DNA of 64,000 nucleotides from Nitrospira sp. LK70 (GTDB lineage Bacteria > Nitrospirota > Nitrospiria > Nitrospirales > Nitrospiraceae), in contig PHGD01000007.1 of the NCBI GenBank assembly GCA_011090425.1, positions 27,779-91,778 of the forward strand, read 5' to 3'. Within the stretch, counting starts at the first letter, position 1, and each line of letters opens with the position of its first letter. This document shows, piece after piece, positions 17,443 to 26,037 of this stretch. Made by a program: the position numbers and the translations under genes. The notes under the pieces are model-generated. The model saw nothing but the letters and a program-made list of their open reading frames with translations, was not told the DNA's origin and did no database searches.

Positions 17443-19106
17443 TGCGGCAAGTCCTGATCATCAACATCACCCGGATGGGCGATCTCGTCCAGATGGGCAC
17501 TCTACTGTCACGTCTCCGAGACGAATGGCCCGGCGTGGCGGTAGATCTTGTGGTCGATCGACAATTCGCGCCGGTGGCTTCCATGCTGAGCGGCTTGCGT
17601 GACATCATCGCGTATGATTTCCACGCGTTGATTGATGAGAGCCGGGTCTGCGCCAAAGATACCGTTGCACTCTATCGAGAGGTCGCATCGTGGGCCGACG
17701 AATTGCACAAGTGCCGCTACGATCGCATCATCAACCTCACATTCAACCGATCCAGTGCGCTCCTGACTGAATATGTCGGCGCGCACGATATCCGTGGCGC
17801 GCGGAGCGCTTGGGACGGCGGTACGGTCATCAACAATCCCTGGATGGTGTATTTTACCGATATTCATCAGATCCGCCGGATTAATCGATTCAACCTCGTC
17901 GACGTCTATGCAATGGCTGGGAGCAGGCCAGGCTCGTTTGCACCATTGTGTGTGACGACGCCGGCCGAAAATACAGACTGGGGGAGGCGCTTTCTGTCGA
18001 GTCCGGGAGGGCCGGATGGCAAATGGATCGCGGTGCAGGCAGGGGCGAGCGACGTAATGAAGGCCTGGCGGCCAGAGCATTTCGGCGTGGCACTGGCCCG
18101 CTTCAGCAAGCATTGGGATGGCGGCATTCTGTTCATCGGATCGCCATCGGAACGGGACGCGATCGCTCATGTCATCCGGACGTATCGAGAGACGGGTGGG
18201 CGCAGCACAATCAAGAATGCCGCTGGGCAAACGACGTTGCCGCAGCTTGTCGCTCTCCTGGCGGACTGTCGGGTATTGCTCACAAACGATACAGGACCGA
18301 TGCATTTGGCCGTTGGGGTGCAGACTCCGGTCATTGATCTGTCCGTCGGCCATGTGGATTTCCAGGAGACCGGTCCACACGGGCCAGGACATTGGGTTCT
18401 GCAGCCGGATCTCGAGTGTGCGCCCTGCGGTTTTGACCAGGTGTGTTCGCACCACGCTTGTAAGGATCGGCTGCCGATCGACGTGGTTGCCGCTGTCATG
18501 CAGCATGTGGTGGGGCAGGGACCGTTGCCCGTGACTGTACCGGGCTATCGTTTGTACCGATCAGGCGTCGATGCGGATCAATTGGGCACTTTTGAACTCG
18601 TCTCCGGCCGTGAAGATGCAATAGAGACCTGGTATGCGGCATTCTGGCGCCGCCGCTGGTATGAGTCGTTCACCGGTCGGACGAGCCGGCTGCCGGCACT
18701 CAACAGTGTTGCACCGGACACCGGCGAGGGATTGGCCTGTATGAGGACGATGATGCCGTTGCTCGACAGCCTCTGCCGACGGGCCGACCATATCGTCCGG
18801 CTCACCGGGCAAATGCCGCTTCCTGTCCAAGCCATTCAAGCGTTACAGCTGACACAAGCGGAGGAACGTCAGAAGGTGGCTCAGGCCGGAAGAGCGACGT
18901 GGGCCACAAGACCGCTGATCACGGCCGCGCTCCGCCTGTTGCATCAGGACAATGTGCAAGGGCTGGAGCGAATGGCGAGGCATCACGCGGCGGCGTATCA
19001 TCGCTGGCGCCACGAGACGAAGGTCGTGGCGTCCTACCTCACATCCGCGCGAGGGGCGCCCGCTTCGAGTGCAAACGCACCTGTGTCCTACGTCGGTATC
19101 AAATGA
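17439..19106 (+). CDS. Glycosyltransferase family 9 with C-terminal extension
   Basis: A second GT9 enzyme: VLIINITRMGDLVQMGTLLS at the N terminus and LTNDTGPMHLAVGVQTPVID at ~285-304. At 555 residues it has about 200 more than a plain GT9. Cysteines in the CAPCGFDQVCSHHAC segment (~325-342) are a feature of a GT9 subgroup in flagellar and surface-glycan loci. The C-terminal ~180 residues are helical and unassigned. It starts inside the stop of the CgeB-type gene and is followed 14 bp later by a small unknown gene. Confidence 0.86.
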   Translation: MMRQVLIINITRMGDLVQMGTLLSRLRDEWPGVAVDLVVDRQFAPVASMLSGLRDIIAYDFHALIDESRVCAKDTVALYREVASWADELHKCRYDRIINLTFNRSSALLTEYVGAHDIRGARSAWDGGTVINNPWMVYFTDIHQIRRINRFNLVDVYAMAGSRPGSFAPLCVTTPAENTDWGRRFLSSPGGPDGKWIAVQAGASDVMKAWRPEHFGVALARFSKHWDGGILFIGSPSERDAIAHVIRTYRETGGRSTIKNAAGQTTLPQLVALLADCRVLLTNDTGPMHLAVGVQTPVIDLSVGHVDFQETGPHGPGHWVLQPDLECAPCGFDQVCSHHACKDRLPIDVVAAVMQHVVGQGPLPVTVPGYRLYRSGVDADQLGTFELVSGREDAIETWYAAFWRRRWYESFTGRTSRLPALNSVAPDTGEGLACMRTMMPLLDSLCRRADHIVRLTGQMPLPVQAIQALQLTQAEERQKVAQAGRATWATRPLITAALRLLHQDNVQGLERMARHHAAAYHRWRHETKVVASYLTSARGAPASSANAPVSYVGIK

Positions 19107-19120
19107 GAGGAGACTGGCCC

Positions 19121-19651
19121 ATGCAGATTACGCTCGATCAAGACCACTGGGAAGTCGACGCGCCGCTGACGATGGAACATGTGCTGACGGAGCTTAGTGA
19201 ACGCGCTCATGCTCGAGCTCGTATCGTCACCAAGTTGCAGCTCGACCATCGTACGATTACAGACCGTGACTTGGACCCTGTATTTCTCGCTGAATCGGTC
19301 GGGCGCTTTCGGCAGCTGACGGCCGTGTCGCAGCCGATGCCGGATCTCATACGGGCCGCCGAAGGGTCCATCAGGAAATACGCAGAGGCTCTGCGCAGCG
19401 AGGGGGCGTCCTTGCTCTCGCCGTTGCGATTCGGACCATTGCCGCTTTCGGCGCTCGACGCCTGGCTGGGACAGCTGGCAGACTATCTCGAGTTCGTAGA
19501 TGGGACTTCGGTCACTATGCAGGTAGGGACCGGAGCCTCCGACGTCGCGCCTTGGGTCCAACAGCTTGTGGAGGCGCGGGCAGCTCAAGACGTGGTTCGT
19601 TTGGCGGATCTCTTGGAGTATGAAATTTTGCCTCGGTTGGATATCCGATGA
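19121..19651 (+). CDS. Unknown protein just upstream of flagellin
   Basis: I do not recognise a family. The 176-residue product begins MQITLDQDHWEV and looks soluble, acidic and helical, with no signal peptide or membrane segment. ATG 19121 is chosen because GAGAGGAGA sits about 8 bases upstream; longer in-frame starts overlap the GT9 gene. It sits between the glycosyltransferase run and the fliC promoter, so a flagellin-specific accessory role (chaperone, glycosylation partner or regulator) is a guess from position only. Confidence 0.7.
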   Translation: MQITLDQDHWEVDAPLTMEHVLTELSERAHARARIVTKLQLDHRTITDRDLDPVFLAESVGRFRQLTAVSQPMPDLIRAAEGSIRKYAEALRSEGASLLSPLRFGPLPLSALDAWLGQLADYLEFVDGTSVTMQVGTGASDVAPWVQQLVEARAAQDVVRLADLLEYEILPRLDIR

Positions 19652-19713
19652 TGACGGCAGATTGGAGTCCATTGTCATCGGCTCAGCCACCTCGCGCTTG
19701 ATTGATGAACCAC

Positions 19714-19740
19714 TCAAGTCCCACTTGATTCAGCCGATAA
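19714..19740 (+). promoter_or_regulatory. Sigma-28 promoter of flagellin
   Basis: TCAAGTCC (19714-19721), an 11-bp spacer, then a perfect GCCGATAA (19733-19740), 99 bp before the fliC ATG. This matches the canonical FliA promoter before flagellin genes. Confidence 0.85.
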
Positions 19741-19744
19741 GACA

Positions 19745-19839
19745 CCAGACCCGCTCACGGAGATGAGCAGGACGCGCTTCTGCACGGATGCTGGAGGCGA
19801 AGGGGCTGATCAGGTTTTTGACTCAAGGAGGAAGGGGCT
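19745..19839 (+). promoter_or_regulatory. GGA-rich fliC leader, probable CsrA target
   Basis: The untranslated leader carries GGA at 19759, 19770, 19786, 19793, 19827 and 19830. The last two are part of the ribosome binding site AAGGAGGAAGG just before the ATG. Multiple GGA motifs with one over the Shine-Dalgarno is how CsrA targets look, and csrA-fliW is in this same window. Binding is inferred. Confidence 0.5.
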
Positions 19840-20667
19840 ATGTCACTTATTGTCAACAACAATCCTGCATCCATCTCGGCCCAGCGCAATCTGGGTGTGA
19901 GTTCGGCAAGCTTGAGCCGCTCGGTAGAGCGTCTGTCGTCCGGGCTCCGCATCACTCGCGCCGCCGACGATGCGGCCGGTCTCGGCCTATCCGAAACCTT
20001 ACGGGCGCACATTCGCAGCATCAACCAGGCCGTTCGGAACTCTTCGGACGGGATTAGCTTAACGCAGATCGCCGACGGAGCGGCTGCCACTATCGGCAAT
20101 CTTATGGCTCGCCTGCGCGAGTTAGCCTCACAATCATCCAGCGGCACGGTGGGCGCTACCGAACGATCGTATATCGATCAGGAGTTCGTGGCGCTGCGTT
20201 CGGAAATCGACCGCATTGCGCAGGTGACGGAGTTCAATGGGCAAGCGTTGACCAGCGGCAGCACGATCAGTTTCACGATGCAGGTGGGTTTCAAGAGCGG
20301 TACCGGTAACACGTTGACGATGGATCTGAACCAACTGACGATTTCCGCGTTGGGTATCAGTAGCGTGAACGTGTCCACAGCGGCTAATGCACAGAGCGCG
20401 CTGAGCAACATCGACAGCGCCATCAGCGCCGTGGCAACCGCACGCGCCGAGTATGGGTCGCTCCAGAATCGATTCGAAGCTACGATCGCAAATCTGGAGG
20501 TTTCGAGTGAAAATCTTACGGCAGCCGAATCGCGGATCCGCGATGCGGATATTGCCTATGAAACCTCACAATTCACAAAGAACCAGGTTCTGGTGCAGAC
20601 AGGTATTGCCGTGCTTGCGCAGGCGAATACGTTGCCGCAGCAGGCGCTGGCCTTACTCCGAGGGTAA
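19840..20667 (+). CDS. fliC: Flagellin FliC
   Basis: Filament subunit of 275 residues. The N-terminal D0/D1 (MSLIVNNNPASISAQRNL, SVERLSSGLRITRAADDAAG) and C-terminal D1/D0 (ENLTAAESRIRDADIAYE, LAQANTLPQQALALLRG) are conserved. The central region (~130-185) is very short, so the filament has almost no D2/D3 domains. Serine and threonine residues in that region (QALTSGSTISFT, SSVNVSTAANAQS) are candidate O-glycosylation sites given the neighbouring glycosyltransferases (inference). Strong SD, sigma-28 promoter and a hairpin after the stop point to a highly expressed single-gene transcript. Confidence 0.97.
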   Translation: MSLIVNNNPASISAQRNLGVSSASLSRSVERLSSGLRITRAADDAAGLGLSETLRAHIRSINQAVRNSSDGISLTQIADGAAATIGNLMARLRELASQSSSGTVGATERSYIDQEFVALRSEIDRIAQVTEFNGQALTSGSTISFTMQVGFKSGTGNTLTMDLNQLTISALGISSVNVSTAANAQSALSNIDSAISAVATARAEYGSLQNRFEATIANLEVSSENLTAAESRIRDADIAYETSQFTKNQVLVQTGIAVLAQANTLPQQALALLRG

Positions 20668-20672
20668 TAGAT

Positions 20673-20717
20673 TATCGAGGCCGCGCCCGCGTTTCCTGAG
20701 TGGGCGCGACCTCGATA
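20673..20717 (+). terminator. Long hairpin after fliC
   Basis: Arms TATCGAGG-C-CGCGCCC (20673-20688) and GGGCGCG-A-CCTCGATA (20702-20717) pair over 8+7 bases with one C/A mismatch and a 13-base loop. No T-run follows, so it may stabilise the 3' end of the flagellin mRNA or attenuate read-through into flaG rather than act as a classic terminator. Confidence 0.65.
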
Positions 20718-20736
20718 GTTCAGTAGGGAGGCTGCC

Positions 20737-21093
20737 ATGATACAGGGCATTACACCAAAGGCAGATCCTCGGGTGGACCGCGTTGGGGAAGCGGACCTAT
20801 CTGGTTCGGTCGGGCAGAAGCTGCGCGCGAAGAAAGGCGACTCGGATGGTCAGTCGACTTTCCAGAATGACCGTGCCAGGATCGATCGGGCCGCAACGAA
20901 GGTCAAGGAAGTCCTGAGCCTGGCGGACCTGCGGCTCAAGATCGAAGTGGACGATGAAACGAAACGGGTGGTTGTGAAGGTGATCGAGCAGAAATCCGGT
21001 GAGGTGATTCGCCAGATTCCAGCTAAAGAGTTGCTGGAGTTGGAACAGTACCTGTCCAGCCAGAAGGGGATCCTACTGAGCGAACAGGCGTAG
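20737..21093 (+). CDS. flaG: FlaG family flagellar protein
   Basis: A 118-residue protein. The C-terminal half (LRLKIEVDDETKRVVVKVIE then GEVIRQIPAKELLELEQYL) is the FlaG domain found between fliC and fliD in many bacteria and linked to filament length. GGGAGG lies 7 bases before the ATG. It forms an operon with fliD 20 bp downstream. Confidence 0.92.
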   Translation: MIQGITPKADPRVDRVGEADLSGSVGQKLRAKKGDSDGQSTFQNDRARIDRAATKVKEVLSLADLRLKIEVDDETKRVVVKVIEQKSGEVIRQIPAKELLELEQYLSSQKGILLSEQA

Positions 21094-21113
21094 GATAATC
21101 GCGAGGAGCCTGC

Positions 21114-22517
21114 ATGGCCACGATAAGTTTTGGCGGTCTGGGAAACGGACTGGACTTCGGCCAGGTCGTCGATCAATTGGTCAAGGCGTCGCGCATCCCC
21201 GTCGATCGGCTCAACGCCAAAAAGGACGACCTGAATTCGAAATCGACCGACTATGCCACACTGAACACGAAGTTGATCGGCCTTCAGAGCGCGGCCGACA
21301 AGATGCGTTTGCCCTCCACCTTCGACCGCACCAGTGTGTCGGTCAGCGACACAACCGTGCTCACGGCAACGGGGTCGTCGTCGGCAGTTCCGGGAAGCTA
21401 TACGGTCAAGGTCACGCAACTGGCGCAATCCCACCAGATCACGAGCAGGGCGGCGAAGGCGGTTGCGTCCACGACGACCGATATCGTGAGCGGCGGCTCG
21501 GGGACGTTCACCTTCCGCGTGGGCAGCGGCACGAATCAAACCGTCAGTCTGGACGCCACCGCGACAATCGAAGATTTCAAATCCGCCATCAATGATCTTG
21601 GTGCCGGCGTCACCGCATCAGTCGTGAACACGGGGAGTGAGGGTTCTCCCGCCTACCGGCTGGTGCTGACCGCCACTAGTACCGGTGCCACCAACGAGGT
21701 CACCATTGTTGCGGACAACACCGACCTCGATTTTCTAAACGGCACCGGAACCGGAGGAACTGATACTCTTCAAGCGGCTCAGGACGCCGTGATCGTTGTG
21801 GGCGATCCCACCCTGAATCCGCTGACATTCCAACGAAGCACCAACAATATTACCGATGCTATTACCGATGTGACGTTGACGCTGACTAAGATGACCGGCT
21901 TAAGTACGATCTCGGTCAATGTCGCACGGGATATGTCGGCCGTCCAAACCAACATCAAAGCTCTGGCGACGGCGTACAATGAGGTGGTCAAGTTCATCAA
22001 CGAGCGGACTACCTACGACATCACGACCAAGAAGGGCGGAATCTTCTTCAACGAGCCGACGGTGCGGACAGTGCTCGGCCAGGTAAGGACGGCACTCTCC
22101 TCCGTCGTGCCTGGATCGACCGCCTATGTTTCGGTGGGTGACGTCGGGTTCAAGACGGAGCGCGACGGATCGGTGACGGTCGATGATGCCAAGCTGAATG
22201 CGGCGCTCAGTTCTAATTACACGGGCGTCAAAAATCTGTTCGTGAATCAAACCGGCAGCGTCGGAGTCGCCCAGCTCCTCAATGCAGCGGTGGATACCCT
22301 CGATGATATTGAATCCGGAGCGCTCACGCTCCGAAAACGAGGCCTCACCGACCAGATTTCGGATGTGACGGACGAGATTGCCCGGAAAGAAGACCTCATC
22401 TCGCAGTATGAAGAACGGCTCCGCCGCCAGTACGCGGCGCTCGATGGGCTCCTGAGGCAAATGCAAAGCCAGATCGGCTTCCTTCAGTCCAACTCCTCAC
22501 TAACTGGGAAAAATTAG
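21114..22517 (+). CDS. fliD: Flagellar filament cap protein FliD (HAP2)
   Basis: FliD forms the distal cap that folds exported flagellin. The 467-residue product has the N-terminal domain GGLGNGLDFGQVVDQLVKAS, a flagellin_IN segment in the middle (~125-205) and the C-terminal coiled coil RGLTDQISDVTDEIARKEDL then QMQSQIGFLQS. Length and ends are normal. fliS follows 21 bp later. Confidence 0.95.
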   Translation: MATISFGGLGNGLDFGQVVDQLVKASRIPVDRLNAKKDDLNSKSTDYATLNTKLIGLQSAADKMRLPSTFDRTSVSVSDTTVLTATGSSSAVPGSYTVKVTQLAQSHQITSRAAKAVASTTTDIVSGGSGTFTFRVGSGTNQTVSLDATATIEDFKSAINDLGAGVTASVVNTGSEGSPAYRLVLTATSTGATNEVTIVADNTDLDFLNGTGTGGTDTLQAAQDAVIVVGDPTLNPLTFQRSTNNITDAITDVTLTLTKMTGLSTISVNVARDMSAVQTNIKALATAYNEVVKFINERTTYDITTKKGGIFFNEPTVRTVLGQVRTALSSVVPGSTAYVSVGDVGFKTERDGSVTVDDAKLNAALSSNYTGVKNLFVNQTGSVGVAQLLNAAVDTLDDIESGALTLRKRGLTDQISDVTDEIARKEDLISQYEERLRRQYAALDGLLRQMQSQIGFLQSNSSLTGKN

Positions 22518-22538
22518 GATCGTCCAGGGAAGGGATCT

Positions 22539-22931
22539 ATGCTCACTCAATACACGAACCAGTATCAGCAGACACAGGTGATGACCTCCTCCAGAGTCCA
22601 GGTCGTCGTGCTGCTCTACGACGCGGCCATCCAATCGATCGAACTGGCTCGGGTCGGGATTGAGTCGGGCAATCTAAGAGAAAAAGGCCGATTCCTCGGA
22701 CGAGCCATTTCCATCATCGGGGAGCTCAATAGTGTACTCGATTTCGAACAAGGCGGTGAGATCGCGCATTCGCTGCACCGCCTCTACGAGTACATGCTCA
22801 GCGAACTGGTCACGGCCAATGCCCGCAACGATGCGCGCCGCCTTGATGGCCCGCTGCGTTGCCTGACGACACTTCGTGAGGGGTGGCTTGAGATTGCGGT
22901 ACAGCAGACTCGTATGGCAGGTGTACGATGA
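22539..22931 (+). CDS. fliS: Flagellin export chaperone FliS
   Basis: A 130-residue all-helical chaperone that binds the C terminus of flagellin in the cytoplasm. The N terminus YTNQYQQTQVMTSSRVQVVV and LLYDAAIQSIELARVGIE are diagnostic. It overlaps the next gene by 4 bp (ATGA). Confidence 0.94.
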   Translation: MLTQYTNQYQQTQVMTSSRVQVVVLLYDAAIQSIELARVGIESGNLREKGRFLGRAISIIGELNSVLDFEQGGEIAHSLHRLYEYMLSELVTANARNDARRLDGPLRCLTTLREGWLEIAVQQTRMAGVR

Positions 22932-23254
22932 ACTCCACGGGGGAGAATAGTCACGTCGTCGTTGCCCGTCTCACAAAGGCTGCTGCAGAGGCGGCTGAGC
23001 TCGGACAATGGGACGCCGTTGCTCAATGTTATCGTGATCGCGCTGCTCACTTGTCGGCCGTACAGGCGCCGATTCGAGAGGCGAGCGATCTGCTGAAGCT
23101 CGATGAACAGATCCGCGATCGTGTGCGTACCGCCCAAGCCGTGTTGGTGTCTCTGTTGGGTGAGGCGGCGGTGACCAGGCAGCGACTTCAGGGTCTACAT
23201 CAGCGGCTTGAGGTGCAGCCCTCAGCTCCTGCGACCGTATCCATGAAGGTGTAG
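22928..23254 (+). CDS. FliT-like small helical protein
   Basis: A 108-residue helical protein with no strong sequence signature (LTKAAAEAAELGQWDAVAQC near the start). Coupling to fliS by overlap is where fliT, the FliD chaperone, is usually found, so FliT-like is the best call. This rests on position, size and predicted helices. Confidence 0.6.
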   Translation: MNSTGENSHVVVARLTKAAAEAAELGQWDAVAQCYRDRAAHLSAVQAPIREASDLLKLDEQIRDRVRTAQAVLVSLLGEAAVTRQRLQGLHQRLEVQPSAPATVSMKV

Positions 23255-23306
23255 CGTTTCCGCTGGAACTGAGTCGTCCTTCATGGCCGAGAGCCAGCGC
23301 GCGCCC

Positions 23307-23327
23307 CTATGCGAGATAAGCGCATAG
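23307..23327 (+). terminator. Small perfect inverted repeat before PilZ gene
   Basis: CTATGCG, a 7-base loop AGATAAG, then CGCATAG. It sits between the fliS operon and the PilZ gene with no T-run. It could be a weak terminator, an operator or an mRNA hairpin. Confidence 0.35.
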
Positions 23328-23346
23328 CATAGAAAGTTACACGACC

Positions 23347-23952
23347 ATGGCCTCTCCAGTCACCGCACCTTCCGTACCATCCAAGCATTCCGCAGATGAA
23401 CGGCGAGAATGGATCAGAATCGACGACCGAGTGCTGATGGAATATCGTTTGCTGGCCGATACAGGAACCGCCAATTCTGTCGAGACAAGCAGCACCACTC
23501 CAGAGATGATTTCAGCAGCCGTCACGAAGCCGACAGCGGATCTGCTCGCGCGCACTGGAGAGTCATTGATCGGCTCATCGGTGCTTGCATGGATCATGAA
23601 AGTCGATTACCTGCTCGAAGTCATTCTCAATTCCCTCGCGACGATCGCGCCGTCAAGTGTCGTCATGGCGAAGCTGACGGATGTCAATTTGAGCGGAGGG
23701 GGTGTGGGTTTCGCGTCCTCCCACGAATTCTCGGTTGGCGACCGAATATCGGTCAAGATGATCCTGCCTCCGTTTACCCCCATCCACGCCGTGGCGGAGG
23801 TGATTCGATCGACATCGGACCCCCAGAGACAGGGCTGGATCCTTGCCACGGAATTCGTCGAAATCAGTGCAAACGATCAGGAGCATCTCATCCGACACAT
23901 TCTTCATACACAAGCCGAACGATTGAGAGCCCGCCGGACTTCCGTCTTGTAG
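23347..23952 (+). CDS. PilZ domain c-di-GMP-binding protein
   Basis: A 201-residue protein. RREWIR (RxxxR type, ~18-23) and NLSGGGVGF (~116-124) are the two PilZ binding motifs, separated by an unusually long ~90-residue insert rich in S/T that ends in a hydrophobic SSVLAWIMKVDYLLEVIL stretch. The strand pattern after NLSGGG is a standard PilZ barrel. It probably reads c-di-GMP for the flagellar or chemotaxis machinery, being placed between fliS and fleN. Stop lies 27 bp from the convergent fleN stop. Confidence 0.8.
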   Translation: MASPVTAPSVPSKHSADERREWIRIDDRVLMEYRLLADTGTANSVETSSTTPEMISAAVTKPTADLLARTGESLIGSSVLAWIMKVDYLLEVILNSLATIAPSSVVMAKLTDVNLSGGGVGFASSHEFSVGDRISVKMILPPFTPIHAVAEVIRSTSDPQRQGWILATEFVEISANDQEHLIRHILHTQAERLRARRTSVL

Positions 23953-23978
23953 AAACCGATCGTTCCTCAAGATACCGG

Positions 23979-24878
23979 TTATGCCGCTTGGGTAGGGGGG
24001 GGCTTGAGGAGCTGTAGCAGCGTCTCTCCCATCCTCTCCAGCGCAGCGGCGGCAGGGGAAGAAGGGGCATACTGAACCACCGGCACGTAAGCTCGTACCG
24101 CTTGTTCCATCGCAGGGTCTTCAGGAATTTCACCCAATAAGGTTAAGTCACCCCCGACATATTCTTTGAGCAACTTCCTAAGCTGCAACACATTGACGCG
24201 AGCTCGCCCTGTGACTCGATTGAGGATGAGGGTTGGCTGAAAAGCTCGCAGAGTGTTTTCAGCAGACGCTCGGCCCGATTCATCGGTCTTGCCCACCAAC
24301 TCTAACACCTCTTCCACACTGCTGTAGTCTCGATTAGTAAACCTCTCCGGCATGACATCCCGCATCACGAACATCGATAAGACACGACGAATCGCTGCCA
24401 GCTTGATGAACCTGTAGAGATCCAGAACAGAGGTCGGGTCCGGGGTTGCGACTGCGAGGTAATGATCGGCCATCAGAAAAAAATCGAGTGCAAGATAACC
24501 CGTTCCTGCTCCGATATCGACGATGATCACGTCCGCGCGGATATCCTGAAAATCCCGGATCAGACGCATCTTCCGTGAATAGGCCATGTTGGCCGTCGCC
24601 AATGTGTCGCCGGTGCCGGGAATAATCCGCAAGTTCGGGTGAAGGGAGAGACGTTGAGCCAGATCATCCAGGTGCTCGATTCGATGGTTGAGAAAATCGG
24701 TCAGGGTGAACGGTGGATTTAGGAGACCCACCAGCACATGTGCGTCGGCACCGCCGACATCGAGGTCTGCGAGGACTACCTGTTTCCCCTTCCGTGCCAA
24801 GACGAGAGCCAGGTTGACCGAAACCACACTTTTCCCCACTCCGCCTTTTCCCGAAGCGACCGATATCACACAAGCCAT
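23979..24878 (-). CDS. fleN: MinD/ParA-like ATPase, FleN/FlhG type
   Basis: A 299-residue P-loop ATPase with deviant Walker A SGKGGVGKS (residues 9-17), ADLDVGGADAH as the A' region and IIVDIGAGTGYLALDFF as the Walker B region. FleN/FlhG proteins limit flagellar number and placement through FlhF. The context of fli and che genes favours this over a septum-site MinD. It stands alone on the minus strand, divergent from the HTH gene. No FlhF is in the window. Confidence 0.82.
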   Translation of the reverse strand: MACVISVASGKGGVGKSVVSVNLALVLARKGKQVVLADLDVGGADAHVLVGLLNPPFTLTDFLNHRIEHLDDLAQRLSLHPNLRIIPGTGDTLATANMAYSRKMRLIRDFQDIRADVIIVDIGAGTGYLALDFFLMADHYLAVATPDPTSVLDLYRFIKLAAIRRVLSMFVMRDVMPERFTNRDYSSVEEVLELVGKTDESGRASAENTLRAFQPTLILNRVTGRARVNVLQLRKLLKEYVGGDLTLLGEIPEDPAMEQAVRAYVPVVQYAPSSPAAAALERMGETLLQLLKPPPTQAA

Positions 24879-25020
24879 TGAGTTCAGTTTCTATTGGTTT
24901 GAGCCTGGTAGCACAGACTGTGTCGGTCAGGCGTGGAGAAACATGAATGCACATCATCCATCCGAGTGGAATGGGTAAGAAAAAAAGAGTCGTTGGTCGA
25001 CATCCGCTTCTACTAGGCGC

Positions 25021-25048
25021 TCAAGTTTTGAAACCGCTACGCCGATAC
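25021..25048 (+). promoter_or_regulatory. Sigma-28-type promoter before HTH gene
   Basis: TCAAGTTT (25021-25028), a 12-bp spacer, then GCCGATAC (25041-25048), almost identical to the csrA box. Only 10 bases separate it from the ATG at 25059, so a transcript from here would have almost no leader. Confidence 0.6.
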
Positions 25049-25058
25049 CTCAGTCGTC

Positions 25059-25289
25059 ATGAATAATCAAGGCTCTACAGCAGCAGCGATCCAGGCCGTG
25101 GAGGCGACAGCACGGGAGGGGGAAATTCTGACCGTAATGGAGGTGGCTCAGTTCCTTCGGGTACCGAAGTCTACCGTCTATAAACTCGCCCGAGTTGGTG
25201 AACTGCCGGCATCAAAAATTGGAAAGCATTGGCGCTTCCTTCGCCGTGATATCCATGAATGGATGCATGGTCGGTCTCGGCAAGCCTAG
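25059..25289 (+). CDS. Excisionase-type helix-turn-helix DNA-binding protein
   Basis: A 76-residue protein. Residues ~24-70 (LTVMEVAQFLRVPKSTVYKL, SKIGKHWRFLRRDIHEWM) form the winged HTH_17/excisionase domain found in many small regulators. There is no integrase nearby, so a regulatory role in the motility locus is more likely than phage excision. No Shine-Dalgarno precedes the ATG, which fits a near-leaderless transcript from the sigma-28-type box. Confidence 0.85.
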   Translation: MNNQGSTAAAIQAVEATAREGEILTVMEVAQFLRVPKSTVYKLARVGELPASKIGKHWRFLRRDIHEWMHGRSRQA

Positions 25290-25608
25290 TGAGCCGGGAG
25301 TGGCTGTTTGGTTCATCGGCAGAATGATTCGACTGCCGCCCTCAGCCGACAAGGCCCCAGGTCTTGAACGGAAGCCTGATCCTATCGGCGATGGCCTCCC
25401 GGGACAAGCGTTTTCCAAGCACCTCGATCATTCCTCACCCATGCAGCGAAGTCGGCAACGCATCGAGCCTTTCCGGCTCAGGTCGATCGGCGAATGTGCC
25501 GATATCCGACGGAGCGCCGAGAGTCTGCGGAAAGGTCCGACCGTCCTATCATGGACAAGGCCGTGGGTCATCGTGGCTGTGACGGTAGGTTGAGAAAAAG
25601 GAGGGGTT
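25290..25608 (+). promoter_or_regulatory. Intergenic region with weak sigma-28-type box before cheY
   Basis: No convincing gene in these 319 bp. At 25478-25505 there is TCAGGTCG, a 12-bp spacer and GCCGATAT, a degenerate version of the motility promoter, about 104 bp before the cheY ATG. The cheY ribosome binding site AAAGGAGGGG is at the right end. Confidence 0.4.
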
Positions 25609-25989
25609 ATGCCGGTCGATCCAAACATGAAAATCCTCGTGGTTGACGACATGGTGACGATGAGAAGAATCGTTAAGAATATTCTGAAGCAGTTGGGATT
25701 CGCCAATGTAGATGAGGCGGAAAACGGACAAGAGGCGCTGCAAAAGTTACGAACAGACACCTTTGGCTTCGTGGTGTCCGACTGGAACATGCCGGTCATG
25801 ACAGGCATCGATATGCTCCGTGCGATTCGAGCGGACGAGAAGATCAAGGCAACGCCCGTCTTGATGGTGACCGCCGAGGCGCAACAAAGTAACTTGGTCG
25901 AGGCAGTGCAAGTGGGTGTCAACAACTATGTCGTCAAGCCATTCACAGCCGAGACTTTGCAGGAAAAGATTACGAAGATTTTCAAGTAA
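25609..25989 (+). CDS. cheY: Chemotaxis response regulator CheY
   Basis: A 126-residue single receiver. D13/D14 (VVDDM) form the acidic pocket, D58 ([10 protein letters not shown]) is the phosphorylation site, T in MVTAEA and the lysine of VVKPF complete the set. Phosphorylated CheY binds the flagellar switch. cheZ follows directly, as in gamma- and beta-proteobacteria. Strong SD AGGAGG before the ATG. Confidence 0.96.
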   Translation: MPVDPNMKILVVDDMVTMRRIVKNILKQLGFANVDEAENGQEALQKLRTDTFGFVVSDWNMPVMTGIDMLRAIRADEKIKATPVLMVTAEAQQSNLVEAVQVGVNNYVVKPFTAETLQEKITKIFK

Positions 25990-26037
25990 CCCGTGATCAA
26001 ACAGATCTGTGTTTGCACTGGGATAGGGGGCAAGGTT

